This document shows, piece after piece, positions 11,974-24,005 of a DNA stretch of 64,000 nucleotides. The stretch spans positions 13,516,001 through 13,580,000 of the forward strand of contig OZ017797.1 in NCBI GenBank assembly GCA_963969395.1, given 5' to 3'. The notes under the pieces are model-generated. The model searched no databases. It saw nothing but the letters and a program-made list of their open reading frames with translations, and was not told where the DNA came from. Position 1 is the stretch's first letter; each line of letters begins with the position of its first letter. The position numbers were made by a program, and so were the translations under genes. Source of the stretch: Pseudoscleropodium purum. Taxonomy: Eukaryota; Streptophyta; Bryopsida; Hypnales; Brachytheciaceae.

Positions 11974-14079
11974 TATTTTTATTTTATTTTTTGTTTTTTA
12001 AATTAAAGCTATTTCTATCATTTTACTTCTATTTTTTAATTTAATTTTAATTTTATCTCTATTTTATTTTTATATTTGATAAATAAAATTTATTTCTTAA
12101 ATTCACTAGTACTTCAATATTTAATTTCCTATTTTATGCCTAATTTATTTTTATACTTTATAAATTAAAAAATGTCTATTATTACTTTTGTGTATAGAAT
12201 TAGTATACAAAAATATACTTGTATATTTTTAGTTCATTTGCAATATATATTTTTCTTTCTCTTTTTAATAAGGTCTTTGTATATTATCAACATATCTATA
12301 CCTTTTTTTTAATCAATTAATTTCTATACAAACATTTGTATAAGATGCATTTGATTAATAATTATTCTGCAAAATCTTCTATCATTCCAAGTGCATATTC
12401 TTACAACATTTGTAGAAACATTGACTTATAAAGAATTAAAAAGATATATAATAATATTATATTGATCTTTTAGAAGTTGACAAGAAAAAAATGAAAGCAA
12501 TTGGAGCCAATTTTTCTAATATAAAGTAAGTAATGAACCTGAGAAATAGGATGTTGCATTTCTCAATCAAATTTTTTTTTTGAAATGATTTTAAATTTGA
12601 GCTATGAAATGAGATTGTAAATTCCATAGTTTAAACTTTAACTTTTATGTATGGTAAAAACTCCAAATTGTATCCTAATATATATTAAAATTATTTTATT
12701 TTTATTTTTATGTTGAATTTTTTTAAAATCACAAGAATGTCATGTTTTTATGTACAAAAATTGAAATGTAAATTATAAATAGAAGATTTAAGTTTTGAAT
12801 ACTAAAGATATTTAAATTTATCCATGAATTAAAGAAAAGGATAAAATTGGTTTAATAGCCAAATGTGACTTGAAGATTTTCTTTGATCATTGTTTTTGGT
12901 GTAAGTAAGAAATAACCACTTGGAAATTGTTGAAACTAGTCTCCATTGCTAATTCTATCATTTGCTCAAAATTATTCTTGCTATTTTTACTTATTTATTT
13001 TCATTTTTTGCAACAAATAGATTATAGTTACAATTAGTCACAAAAGAAATTGAAATTTCTCATGAAGCAAATTGAAATTTCTTTGAATCATACACAATTC
13101 ATAGTTTCTTAGGCTCAAGCAAAGTTACTCCATCTTTGAAGCCCTTGCAACAACTTAGTGAGCATCCTATAAGAATTTGTCAAGCACTGTGACTCAATTA
13201 ATATAGCCCCCCAAAACAAAACATAGTATTTGCAATTGTTATTGTCTCCTCTTCATTGAAACCAAAATTCTTCTTTTATTGGCGTTTTAGCATTGGATCC
13301 CTTCTTGAGTTGTTGGATCAAACACTCTACTTGCTTGAGGTTACTACAAGTGGAATCTTGGAAGGCTATTTGCATTATGAAGTGAGTAAACTTGCTGTCT
13401 AAAGTAACCAAATTCTTGAGGATAGTTGCAATGTAGAGGAATCATGCCTGCAATTGCTTGAATGCTTGCACATGTAAGAATTTATGCATCCTTAACTATT
13501 TATTAAAACATAGAACAAAAATGAAAAGCCAAAGTCCTCAAACTTCCTTATGAACTTGTTTAAATTACCTAAAAAATCATACAAGTAACAAAACAATGTT
13601 TAAATCAAATCAATGCGATGCAATGTATTAATTTGGATTTTAATGAAAGAATAAGCAAAGTGCCTAGAATCATAAGCTAACATGTATTGCAATTTAAAAT
13701 TACCATCATTAAATCATGTTGAATTGCATACATAAATCTTAGAACAAACATACCTAATGGAAGCACACAAATAAACAATTTGCTTTGAATGGATTTGAGC
13801 AAATTTGAACCCTAATTCTTAGGAAGAAGGAAATTTAGGAGACAAATGTTGTTACATCAATTTTAAAAGTGATAAAGAAAAAGATCCTACCTGTCAACAA
13901 TGAATTTGACAAAAGGCAGGGGGCTCCTCTTCATTGTGGTATTGTTGAGATTGTCCAAAAAAATAGAAGTGGATAGCAGTGTTGTTTGCTTTAGGTCAAT
14001 GGAAATCTTCTTTTGTGTTGGAGATTTGAGTTGGAGAGGCTTCATCCCCATCAAAATCATTGTCTTGTTGAGAGAATTC
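11974..14079. other. AT-rich intergenic DNA
   Basis: I see no gene or repeat that I can support. Confidence 0.6.
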
Positions 14080-15051
14080 TTAGGTGCGGTTTGGATAATC
14101 ATCTTGACTGAGGAAAATTGGGTTAGGGTTCGATGATCTCACTCCTTTCAAAGTTGGTGAATCTTCTATAGGTGTTGGTGCAGGTGCAAATGTTCGTGGT
14201 GGAGCCCTTGGTGCAAGAGATACACAATTTATAGTAGCCCGAGCTACTTCAATAGCATTTTTTTGAGCTTCCTTTGCAATAGTAGTTGCCAACCTTACTT
14301 TGGCTATTTTATGAGCTTTTATATGATCTCTTAACTTTTCCATGTCCTCATCTCGTCTCATCTCTAGATACTCTTGAGCTTGATTGGAAAGATGAGCTGG
14401 CTCTAACATCATGAACAATGAAAGAACTACTTGATCACAAAGTGTTTCTACTTTCAAAGCATTCACAGTTGCAAGGTCCTTTGTAGCTTGGGCTTGTATA
14501 TGGAGGATTTTTTTTTCCAACTTCAATGTATGTTGGTCTTCTTTGGCAGCCTTGTTTCCAATTGGGCATGCTTGTTTATGAGGATTTGGTGTGTTTGTCG
14601 TTGGTGTCAAAACGTATTTAGCATCTTCATTTGGCAAGTCTCCAATATGAGCAGGTTCTACTTCAATGGCCTCAATTGTACAAAGTAGCCTCTGTGGTGT
14701 AGAAGGTGCTTGCTCTTCGGGGGTCTCCATCCAACAATGGCACTCCTTAAAGAGCAACCAACAATAAAAAAAACCAAAAGATTGTTGTTTTGTATCTTTC
14801 ATTTTGAAAAGTCTTAGAGCATTTTGCAAAACATCATCTAATGAAGTTCCAAATTCTCTAACACTCTAGCAAAGATTATAAATGGAAATGAATTTGCCCA
14901 CATTGTGCTTGATCACATCCCACTTGGTCTTTAAAGACCTCTTTGAGCGCTCATCCACACCGCTTGGCCGATTTTGGTTGAAATGACAACTCACTTTATC
15001 CCAAAATGCTTCTTTGCGTTGTCCATTATCTTGAATCGGATCTTGTGAAAT
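14080..15051 (-). pseudogene. Myb/SANT-like (NAM-associated type) protein remnant
   Basis: Read on the minus strand from about 15051, one frame resembles the plant Myb/SANT-like plus NAM-associated family, which overlaps the Harbinger ORF1-like group. The N-terminal part has a FW-X-KV...F...RP-G...RS-X-SLK-X-KW pattern followed by KF...Y. The next part has DD...ALRLF, then FGFFYCW, matching the conserved F-X-F-X-X-CW motif. The C-terminal half is alanine-, lysine- and glutamate-rich (probably helical) and then proline-rich. An in-frame TAG at 14866-14868 breaks the DNA-binding domain, at a position where glutamine (CAG) would fit. Downstream, 249 codons remain open to 14080. I infer a decayed gene; an intron around the stop cannot be excluded. 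Confidence 0.55.
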
Positions 15052-18000
15052 CTATAAGACACTCCTACAAATTTGCTACTCATCATCATCAAAAAAATTC
15101 CTCCCCTTCTAAATCTGGGAACCACAAGCATTTGTTGTTATCGTTAGAGAATTTAGACTTCTAGAGTACTATTTTGTGCTTAGCAAATCATCAAAAATGC
15201 CAACCAAGGGCTCTCGTATGAAATGCCCTAGAAAATGCCATGGACTACAATAGTTGCATTGGAGAGTTGTTTTTTACAGAGGAAAGTTATGAAGCTTGTT
15301 GGGATGGTTCTTGTGCTTATTCCAATGCCCCATTGGATTTGCTCAAACAGGTTGGTAGCCAATCAACTACTACCATTAATGCAGCACAAATAAGTGGATA
15401 AACATAAAGAGGAGAGTTGAAAGGAAAAGAATTAGAGGAAAAGATAAGAAGCTAATAGGAAATAGACGTAAGAAGGGATTGCCAAGAATTGTGCCGACAC
15501 CCAACATACAAAAAAATTATTCAATTAAGTGCCAAAGGCAAAATGGCATTTAGAGACATGTTGGAGGAGAACCTTGACTACATACTCATGGAGCTCCAAG
15601 GTAGGCCACTATGCCCTTTTCTTCATTTTCAATTATCATAATTAACATTTATCAATTAGGGTTGAGGCCTAAGAGTAGAAAACTCCTTTGATTTGGAGGT
15701 TCAAGCTAGGTATTAGCCATAGAACCATAGCATATAGGTCTAAAAGATTTTCAAAAGATAGAATACATAAAAAAATCAACTTATAATAAACAAGATATGA
15801 ATGGATGAAGTTTAGCAACTAGATTGAATGAAAGTTAACCAATTTCATCCAAAAAGAAAGAAAAACTAGACAGAGATAAGAATCTAAAAGCCAAAAATAA
15901 AAGTAAAATTAGTTTAAAATTAATTTAAAATTAGATCAACTATTCAAATATACACAAATCAAATTTCATTGCATTCTAAGGTATTGTTCAACTTTTATGA
16001 TCATTTTACCACTACTAATTTTCTAGCCCTTCACTATCTCTTTAGCCCGGTTGTATCTTAGTGCAGAACTCGTAGATCTTAAGTCCATTGAAGCTAAAAA
16101 TTTGATAAAAGTTAGAAAATAAGATTAAAAAAATAACCTAAAATTTTTGTTTCCATTGCATAAAATTTCAATATTAATGAAGCTCTTCAAAATGACCTCC
16201 TTTGTTACCTTTGAATTCATATACCTCTATTTCAAGCCTCATAATTTTCTCTCCATAATAGATATAGATATGAAATTTGGCATCATAATAAATCAAGCAT
16301 TCAAAATCTCAAAGCCAAAATCTTGTATTCATCCAACACTTCTTCAAAATGCAACACAAACTCTCTCAAATCAATGCTCCTTTCAATATTAAACCACAAC
16401 AAGTACACAACTCATACTTCAAAGTGCCTTCCACCCACCTCCAATATACCAAAACCAAGGGAGAGAATAAGGGGATAGCCCTTGCCTCAAGTAGATACTT
16501 GAACCTCAAAGGCAGCTAGCCGCTAGCTAACCCTAACCTATAAACTTAGGTATCAAGTACTAACCACATGGTTAACAACTGGTGGCTAGCAAGAACAAGA
16601 ACTAACAATTAGCTCCTAACACTAGTAAGGTTCAAAACTAAAACATCCTTTAATAAATAAAAATGTCTTTTATTATAGGGGGGATTTTGAACTTTGTAAA
16701 GGAATTGTCTACCAGGGAGTCTTCTGGTCATATGCAAAATGACGTTGTTAATATGTATTTTAAGGTATTTTACAACTTTCTAAATACTGAATCTATAGGA
16801 GAGTCATCCATGGGGGTGTTTTTAGTTCCTCTTGGAGTTTCAATTTAGTTTAGAGTCATGGACCAAATCGATGGTTCTAGAAGATGACACATAGATTTAG
16901 GAATCAATTTCTATGTGACGTTAGAGATCAAGAGATCTTACAAAAAAATTTGCAGAGTGTTACTAATCATAGAAACAAAGATGACGCAATGTAATGCAAT
17001 CGGAGACAATTAATAAGCAGGATTGTCTTGTTGAACAAAATTTTGGGTTTTGACATCTGATGTTTGTCTAATGTCACATATTGTATGACAATTTGTCCAT
17101 GTGAACATGTCTAATAAGGCCCTTTACATAGTTGATTGCTCATAGAAATCTCTTTTCAAGTATGACTCAAAATTTAGAATGTAATAAGTACTATTTCAAT
17201 AGAGACACTTTTATAAAATGAAACTTTAATATGTTAAGATTAGAAAGAGAGAGTGCTTTATTTAAAAATTATTTGAAAGTCAAACTTAAAGTTGACTTTA
17301 TTAAACTTTATTAGACAGATGGAAGGGCTATTGGACGTATTAGAAGTCATGTTCATCACAAGGTCTGTTTGTCAAGAAAAACAACTAGGTTGATAAAGCT
17401 GGTATGATAATAGTCATATATTGAAGGTGGTCTCACCACTTTATATTATTTGGGTGCAACATAAGTAGTGCCATTACAATCAAATGAAGTTTATTTGATC
17501 TAGTACTAAGTATAAAGTATCTTGCAAGATTCAAGACCAATCAAACTGTAGTCCTATAATGTAAAGATGCTGCCACTCTAAAAGATCTACATTATCCCTC
17601 ACATGCAACGGTGGTTGAAGTAAGTGTGGACATTCCCAATAGAGAGGATCTACATTTAAAATTACAACAATGTCATCCGAGGGCACCTTCCACATCCGAG
17701 GATTAGTTGAGAGCGTCTTTGCTATACTACAATGATGGAGGTAAGGTTGGTTCTTGTATGGATTTTCAAATCCAACAATGAAAATAAACCTCAACAAAAT
17801 CTCTTGTGGTAGAATATGTCGAAGAAGTGTAGCTAATGTTGAAGGCAACACTAACACCTACAAGCTACAATTGGTTTTTTGAATGAGATGGCGGAGAAGA
17901 CCAAGAAAGCCAATTTTAATTTCAATATTTTGTGGGAGATCTGTTGCACCGCCCTAAACATATAGATCTCATGTCAATACTAAAAGCACCGCCTTCTGGA

Positions 18001-18439
18001 AATACCAAACATACAAAAATGTAAAGAGAGAAAAGGGCCCCTACTCATTGTGTGATAGCACAATAAATATGTATAACAATATAATCATTTATCCAAAATA
18101 CACGCATTGTCAAAAAGAACCTTAAGCTTTGAAATACCTCATTTGCAACAAATAACAAGAAAATAAACAAGATGTTTAGAGTAGGACTACAATCCTTAAA
18201 TATGGTATTAATGAAGGGAATATGATTTTCAAGTATATAATTCTTGGATGAGATTCTATTAAAAGCAAAAAAAAAGGATCGTGAGACCTTCTGATTGAGC
18301 CCAAAAAGGTGAGTACAATGCTCAATCTACATTTCAACCTTCATAAATTCGGAATCGGAAGAAAATTTCTAACAACCTCTAATATGTATTAGAACTTCAC
18401 TGCCCTACTAACATATATATTCAATATCGAGGGACGTTA
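15052..18439. other. AT-rich intergenic DNA
   Basis: No gene is supported. A 108-codon minus-strand frame at 17531-17857 and an 81-codon plus-strand frame at 16147-16392 have no recognisable domain and are treated as chance. Confidence 0.55.
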
Positions 18440-18890
18440 TTTTGATTTGCATAGTAGTGCTTCTACATTGCAAATATAAACTGGAAATGATAGTGTGATC
18501 TCACGATGAAGTTTGTTGCATAGGATTTTGACACACAATACTATAGCGCTTCTATATTGCAGACATAAATAAAAAATTATCATATGATCTTAGGATGAAT
18601 TTTGTTGCATAGAATTCTAATGTGTAGTAGCATTTTTACATTGGAGATATAAATCGGAAATGATTGTGCGATCTCATGATGAAGTTTGCTATGTAGGATT
18701 TTGATGCTTAGTAGTGCTTCTACATTGTAGACATAAACCGTAAATGGTCGTGCAATCTCACAATGAAGTTCGTTGTATAGGATTTTAACATGTAGTACTG
18801 TAGCGCTTCTTCATTGTAGACATAAACTGGAAATGATTGTGCAATCTCACGATGAAGTTTGCTATATAGGATTTTGATGCGCAACATCTT
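18440..18890. repeat. Tandem repeat, 84-90 bp period, five copies
   Basis: The core TTCTACATTG recurs at about 18461, 18550, 18634, 18718 and 18808. Each is followed by a conserved pattern of ATAAA, TGATCTCA and GATGAAGTTTG. Copies differ by several substitutions and small indels. It is non-coding. Confidence 0.85.
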
Positions 18891-19233
18891 AAATAATTAT
18901 TAGGATTCTCCTAAATTTCAATTTTCAAGGTAATATGAAATTAAAAAACAAATTCTAATTGACCTTGCCAGAAAATGATTACCAATGTCATGTGCTAGAG
19001 ATGCATTTCTTAAAATTCCAAATACTAGCACTTGTTTCTTCCAAGCATGTGAAAATAAAGTGCTACCTCAGACCTATACTTTTCCACTACTAGAGAAGTA
19101 GTGTCCAAAATATGTATCCACTGTGGAATGTTGATTTGACTTTCTTCATGTATATACAAACGTTTGTTTATGGACATGCAATCAATTAATAAGTAAATAG
19201 CCCACATCACAACAATGCTACGAACTTTGCTGA

Positions 19234-19874
19234 CACCCTATAAAGTTTACAAAGCACTAATCACTTTGCAAGCTTTTTTCATTTAACCTCTAAAGTTTCT
19301 AGCTGCTTTTTGAAAAGTTCAATTGAGAACTTCCACTAAGGGTCTATTTTTATGAACTCTTTGATATCCTTGTCTAAGTTTTTTTCTCCATCTATGTGGC
19401 CTACATGTCCCATAGTTTGATCTATCACTGCTACCATTTCCACCCCTTCTTTTGGCATCTCCACCAAGACCCAACCTTCACTATTCAATTTTGGCAACAA
19501 ATCTTCCATACTCTCCATCATTTGAATGCACTATGTCCCACACCCAAGATCTCAGGATAACCTACAAATCTGTGACGTAGGATTTATGCATTGCCACCTT
19601 CAATGGGAGGAAATTTAAATTTAAAAATCCCTCCAAAGACATAGCCTCTCAACACTAACTTATCAACAATATCATGCAAGCGTTAGAAAATCTACACACC
19701 TCTAATCAGACTTCAGCCCTCAATGGAAGTACGCACCGCTACCTCTAATATGAGAAAATTTTAATTTTTAATTTTTAATTTTTACATTTTACTTAGAAAA
19801 TTGAATTTCTCAGCAATGGTAGCGATTTCACAAGGTTTTTTTTTGTAGTAGCAACGATTTTACTATCATTGTAC
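19234..19874. repeat. Left copy of the host duplication flanking the gypsy composite
   Basis: This 641-bp segment is repeated in direct orientation at 27398-28037 with about eight differences (roughly 1%). It ends in ATTGTAC exactly where the LTR begins. The right copy ends with the same ATTGTAC before unrelated host DNA. It therefore acts like an extremely long target duplication around the retroelement. A 61-codon frame on the minus strand is present in both copies, but I do not recognise it. Confidence 0.9.
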
Positions 19875-20192
19875 TGAATACTAGTTATATTCCTTGCAAA
19901 CACAACAACGAGAACCACATACATATGACCAACAATTAGCTCCTAATCTATTGTACACCGGTGTTTTGGGTTCCCAAGAACCCTCATTTTTCTATTCATT
20001 TTTGTGTGTTACATACATTGGCCCCGATTCCTTCCATCTCTCTCCTTTTCTCCTCCTCCATAGCGGTTACCTCCTAGATCCAACTTACCCTAACCGCTAT
20101 CTAGTTCTAACCGCTCCATATTGAAGACCTCAATTAGCACAACGTACGACACCTCGTTTACCTTGCCTCCTATGTCATAAAACCCGTTATCA
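19875..20192 (-). repeat. 3' LTR of the minus-strand gypsy half
   Basis: Read on the minus strand it starts TGATAACGGG and ends CTAGTATTCA, the usual TG...CA LTR ends. It is about 318 bp. It matches 22693-23008 on the opposite strand with no substitutions that I found and one 3-bp indel in a CTC repeat. The polypurine tract sits immediately upstream in element orientation. The 75-76 codon frames inside both LTRs are not genes. Confidence 0.92.
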
Positions 20193-21426
20193 TCTCCTCC
20201 CCAGGTTCCGTAGCTCCTTGAGTGCACGGGACTTGCTCTGCACGATGGTGATACCTTTTGAGTTTTGCACCGTTGTATCGTTTCTTCAAAATTTCCCCTT
20301 TAGGAGTGCTCAAACTATACGAGCTATTGTCGAAGTGTTGGTGAATCACAAAGGGTCCTAGCCACTTTGGTCTAAATTTCTGCCCATGCTGTTTCACTAG
20401 CCAATGGTCCACCATTAATACCAATTCTCCTGGGTTGAATTCCACGGTCTTCTTTTGAGCATCATGGTGTAACTTTCGTCTTTTTTGCAACGCCTCGTAG
20501 TTCTGCAACGCCCATCTACGGTTCTCATCCATCTTCTCGAATAGATGCAACCGGGCTGCCACTGAATCTGAATCCCCCAAGCCATGCTCCACAGCGGTAC
20601 GAAGTGACCTTAGTTCTAGTTCCACAGGCATCACAGCTTCTATGCCAAAGGCTAGTTGGAACGGCGTATATCCCGTTGCGGTCTTGTGAGCGGTTCGGTA
20701 AGCCCAGAGCGCTTCTGACACATGCAAATCCCATTCACGACGCTTCTCCAGCACTACCTTACTGATAATCCCGACCAGTATCCCATTAGTCTTTTCCACT
20801 AGGCCATTCGCTTGCGGATAATAGGGACTCGCCCTCCTATGCTTCACGGATAGCTTCTGCAGGAGTCCGGCGACAACTTCGTTCACGAAATGTGTCCCCT
20901 GATCCGTCACGATTTCCAAAGGACATCCATAGCGGCAAATAATTTGATTATAAATGAACTCCACTGCGACCTTCTTGTTGCAATATTTTACCGGTGAAGC
21001 TTCCGACCATTTTGATAAATAATCGGTGGCAACAATCAAATATTCGTTGCATTTTGACGTGAGAGGAAGTGGGCCAACAAAGTCCACGCCCCACTTTTTG
21101 AATATCCCCGTAGGATAAATAGGACTCAACTCAGTGTAAGTCGTCACACGCTTCCCGTATGCTTGGCAGCAATGACAAGTTCTACAAAAACGAGCACAAT
21201 CTGCAAACATTGACGGCCAATAATATCCCGCTTGTAATATCTTCCGTGATGTTACCTCAACAGCAAAGTGACCGCCGCAAACTCCCTCGTGGCAATGTCG
21301 CAATACCTCAGCTGCTTCCTCAGGAACCAACACACGCCGAAGAATCCCATCTTTCCCGGCTCGATACAGTTCATCGCCTATAAATGTGTAAGACTGACTC
21401 CTTCTCCGAATCTTGCGACGCTGCTA
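20170..21426 (-). CDS. Ty3/gypsy integrase, minus-strand half
   Basis: From 21333 a 387-codon frame encodes integrase. It has an HHCC zinc domain (H15, H22, C53, C56) and a D-D-E core (D84 in GVDF, D144 in TDQG, E180 in the ANGLVEK segment; spacing 59 and 35). A C-terminal domain follows with the LVLMVD...FRPKWLGPF pattern. The same frame is open upstream to the TAG at 21424-21426 and includes the usual N-terminal lead-in (YTFIGDELYR). The protein runs seven codons into the LTR and stops at 20170. All catalytic residues are present, so the core looks intact, but it is cut off from RT-RNase H by two in-frame stops (21424-21426 and 21457-21459). Confidence 0.9.
20193..20202 (-). promoter_or_regulatory. 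Polypurine tract (plus-strand primer)
   Basis: On the minus strand GGGGAGGAGA lies directly before the LTR start TGATAACGGG. This is the expected place for the primer of plus-strand DNA synthesis. It lies inside the integrase reading frame. Confidence 0.8.
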
Positions 21427-21456
21427 GGCCGTTACTCCATCAGGAAAACTCGAATC

Positions 21457-22691
21457 TCACAGATAGGCTATTATGTCCGTACGTCCAAAATCCGCGGTGG
21501 TACCCATTATCGTCGGCTCTAGCACAGTGGTTAACGCAAAGCACTCGGGTTCGTCAGACAAAGTACCCTCGTTCCCCTCTGGCGGCTCTCCCAAATCCAG
21601 AAGTAAGGACGCGTGGCTCGCCCTCGTACCCTTGGAAGTCTTGATTACGAGGTCATACGCTTGCAATGCGGCCATAAGACGTGCCATTCGCCCCTTAGGA
21701 TTGGTTTGTTGCACGAGCAACTTGAGGCCCTCAGTCTCGCACTGCACCAAGGCTGGGAACTTACTCGCCATCAAATAATGTTTGAATTTCGTACAAGCAA
21801 ATAACAATGCGACTCCTAGCTTCTCCAATGATGAATATTTCACCTCGTAAATGCTCATCAGTCGACTTGCATAGTACACGGGGTATGCTCGGCCACTCGC
21901 ATCGTTTTGTAACAGCACCGCAACCACCGCAAAATCTGAGGCTGATGGATTTAGAATGAACTGTGCCTCCCAATTCGGATTGCGGACCACAGGGCTTGCA
22001 GATAACCGTGACTTGATATACTCAAAAGCTTGATCGCAATCCCCGGTCCAAACAAACGGTCTGAATCTTGCAATCAATGTGCTTATAGGCCGACCTATTC
22101 CAGCAAGATTGGGAATAAAACGATTGTGGTAAATCGTTGTTCCCCAAAGCTTGGACACCTGCTCCCGAGTTGTAGGTGGATTCATCTCTAATATACGTTG
22201 CACCTTCACGGGATCCACCTTCAATCCTCCCTGAAAGACAACATGGCCCAGTAATGGTCCTTCTTCGAAACCGAGTTTGCATTTGGAAGGGCTCAAAGAA
22301 CAACCATGTTCTCTCAATCGACTGAAGGCCGCCCGGAGTTGCTCCGCATGTTTAAGTCTGTCACCGTACACAGCAAAGTCGTCCAAATAAACCCGTATAA
22401 ACCGACCTATATATGGACCAAATATCTTCAGTTGAACCCGCTGAAATGTCCCTCCGGCATTGCATAAGCCAAATGGCATACGCAACCAGGCAAAGGTACC
22501 CCAAGGAGTGGTGAACGTAGTGTATAAAACACTGTCGGGGTGGATCCGCACTTGATGGTACCCCGAATACCCGTCACAAAAGGAATACATTTCGTGACCC
22601 GCCACTTCGTCCAACAGTTCATCAATGTGAGGGAGAGGCTGCCGGTCTTTCTTCGTGAACTGGTTCAGCGCTCGGTAATTAACACATACAC
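21457..22691 (-). pseudogene. Ty3/gypsy RT (partial) and degenerate RNase H
   Basis: The frame begins inside the RT at the NYRALNQ segment, where the sequence is cut by the head-to-head junction at 22691/22693. It includes the YLDD catalytic motif (codons at 22378-22389) and the thumb. It continues into the RNase H domain and ends at a TGA at 21457-21459. The RNase H has lost most active-site residues. The first Asp of the usual TDAS is Ser (NPSASDF, near 21944), the glutamate in SSLEK is kept, the TDH Asp is Glu (CETEG, near 21731), and the final Asp of ADALS is absent (ASLLLDL). In Tat-type plant elements a decayed pol RNase H can accompany an acquired second RNase H, which this element has. 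Confidence 0.88.
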
Positions 22692-22692
22692 G

Positions 22693-23008
22693 ATGATAAC
22701 GGGTTTTATGACATAGGAGGCAAGGTAAACGAGGTGTCGTACGTTGTGCTAATTGAGGTCTTCAATATGGAGCGGTTAGAACTAGATAGCGGTTAGGGTA
22801 AGTTGGATCTAGGAGGTAACCGCTATGGAGGAGAAAAGGAGAGAGATGGAAGGAATCGGGGCCAATGTATGTAACACACAAAAATGAATAGAAAAATGAG
22901 GGTTCTTGGGAACCCAAAACACCGGTGTACAATAGATTAGGAGCTAATTGTTGGTCATATGTATGTGGTTCTCGTTGTTGTGTTTGCAAGGAATATAACT
23001 AGTATTCA
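22693..23008 (+). repeat. 5' LTR of the plus-strand gypsy half
   Basis: It is 316 bp, TGATAACGGG...CTAGTATTCA, and is followed three bases later by the primer-binding site. Its intact TG end abuts inverted RT sequence rather than host DNA, with at most one unexplained base (22692). It contains the promoter for the downstream half by position, although I do not see a clear TATA box. Confidence 0.93.
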
Positions 23009-23011
23009 TCT

Positions 23012-23034
23012 TGGTTCCGTTGCCGGGACTCGAA
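23012..23034 (+). promoter_or_regulatory. Primer-binding site, tRNA-Glu type
   Basis: TGGTTCCGTTGCCGGGACTC and the next three bases complement the 3' end (including CCA) of plant-type tRNA-Glu as I know it. The match appears to extend through the acceptor arm and into the T-arm, 23 bases in all. It begins three bases after the LTR. Confidence 0.8.
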
Positions 23035-23773
23035 TAGTCGTGTAGGGTGAGAGCTGGGCGTGAGAAATCTCAAATGTTGCTTCACGAATATCAGAGAGTA
23101 TGAATTAAATTGTGACGTGATTTCGCGGATTAAGTGGGAGTCGGGGGAGTTAATTAATGTTGTAAGAAGCAAGTTTTGATTTTCATTTTGATAGATTTTC
23201 TATTGTCATCACTTTAGGAATTTGATGTTCAGTTTTCTTCAATTTACTTTTGTTTCGTCCCGTTAAGTTTTTTTTATCACAGTCAGCTCCGTTGATGCGA
23301 GAGCTGCAGAGAAGCTATGAGAGAACTGCGCCACGGGAAAAGAAACCAAGAGTAACGAGAGAGCTGCTCGGAACTGTGCCGGAACTGTGCCCTCGGGAAC
23401 TGTGCTGGAATAGCTCAATTGGGAGAGCGGAGCGGGATGGAGCCTGCGGGCTGGCCTGGCTGCGGGTCTGTGGAGGACGGAGTTGCTGACGCGAGAAGCC
23501 GCTTTCCGCCTGAGGTGGTGCGGTCCTGAGGGGGAGACGGAAGCTGCACTGCGCAACTGGGGCTGCTGGCTGGGACTGCTGGCTGGCTGGGGCTGGCTTG
23601 GCTGCGGGTCTGTGGCTACCAGAGTTTTTTGTTTTTGTTTTTTTGTTTTTTGTTTTTGCTTTTTTGGCAGTGGGTAGTGTGGCTGCTTGGGTTTTTGGTT
23701 GTTTTTGTTTTTTGGCAGTGGGAAGATTTCGCTATGAGGTGAGGTTTGCTTTGATGCGGGTGCCGCTGAGCTG
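23035..23773 (+). other. 5' leader of the gypsy element
   Basis: This 740-bp untranslated leader lies between the PBS and the first ATG of the gag-pol frame. It is GC-richer in 23280-23620 and has a G/T run (GTTTTT repeats) at 23620-23720. Frames on both strands here are short and without domains. Confidence 0.7.
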
Positions 23774-23959
23774 ATGGAGCGTCGAAAGCCTGCGTCTACG
23801 TCGACCGCATGCAAGGAGAAGTCGCCCGTCAATGATACACAGGTGCCTAAGTTAGAAGTGAGAAACTACGGGATCCATCACGCACCTGAAAGTTATCGCA
23901 TTGCGTTGGCTCGTCTTGGTGTTACCTCTTTGCCTGCTTCCACGGATCTTCACGCTTAA
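23774..23959 (+). CDS. Short leader ORF in the gag-pol frame
   Basis: A 61-codon frame starts at the first ATG in this part of the leader, is in the same frame as gag-pol, and ends at TAA 23957-23959. It overlaps the open frame of the RNase H ORF. It could be the eroded N-terminus of a longer fused polyprotein, or an upstream ORF. No domain is recognised. Confidence 0.35.
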   Translation: MERRKPASTSTACKEKSPVNDTQVPKLEVRNYGIHHAPESYRIALARLGVTSLPASTDLHA

Positions 23960-24005
23960 GAAGTTGAGTCTCCGAGTGCTGACTGGTGATGGCCCGGACG
24001 GGGCG

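Noticed and set aside
11728..12006. 92-codon ORF with poly-leucine
   Set aside because: An artefact of the (TTA)n repeat.
18440..18890. CRISPR-like array
   Set aside because: The repeats are contiguous diverged 84-90 bp units without unique spacers, in a plant genome.
19336..19521. 61-codon ORF identical in both host-duplication copies
   Set aside because: The identity follows from the recent duplication. There is only one silent difference, too little to argue selection, and no domain is recognised.
19894..20124. 75-76 codon ORF repeated at 22762-22989 on the opposite strand
   Set aside because: It lies wholly inside the LTR and reads against the element orientation. The apparent conservation is LTR identity.
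23263..23832. 189-codon minus-strand ORF rich in Pro, Gln and Lys
   Set aside because: It is antisense to the gypsy leader and made of GC-rich and GTTTTT-repeat sequence. No domain is present.
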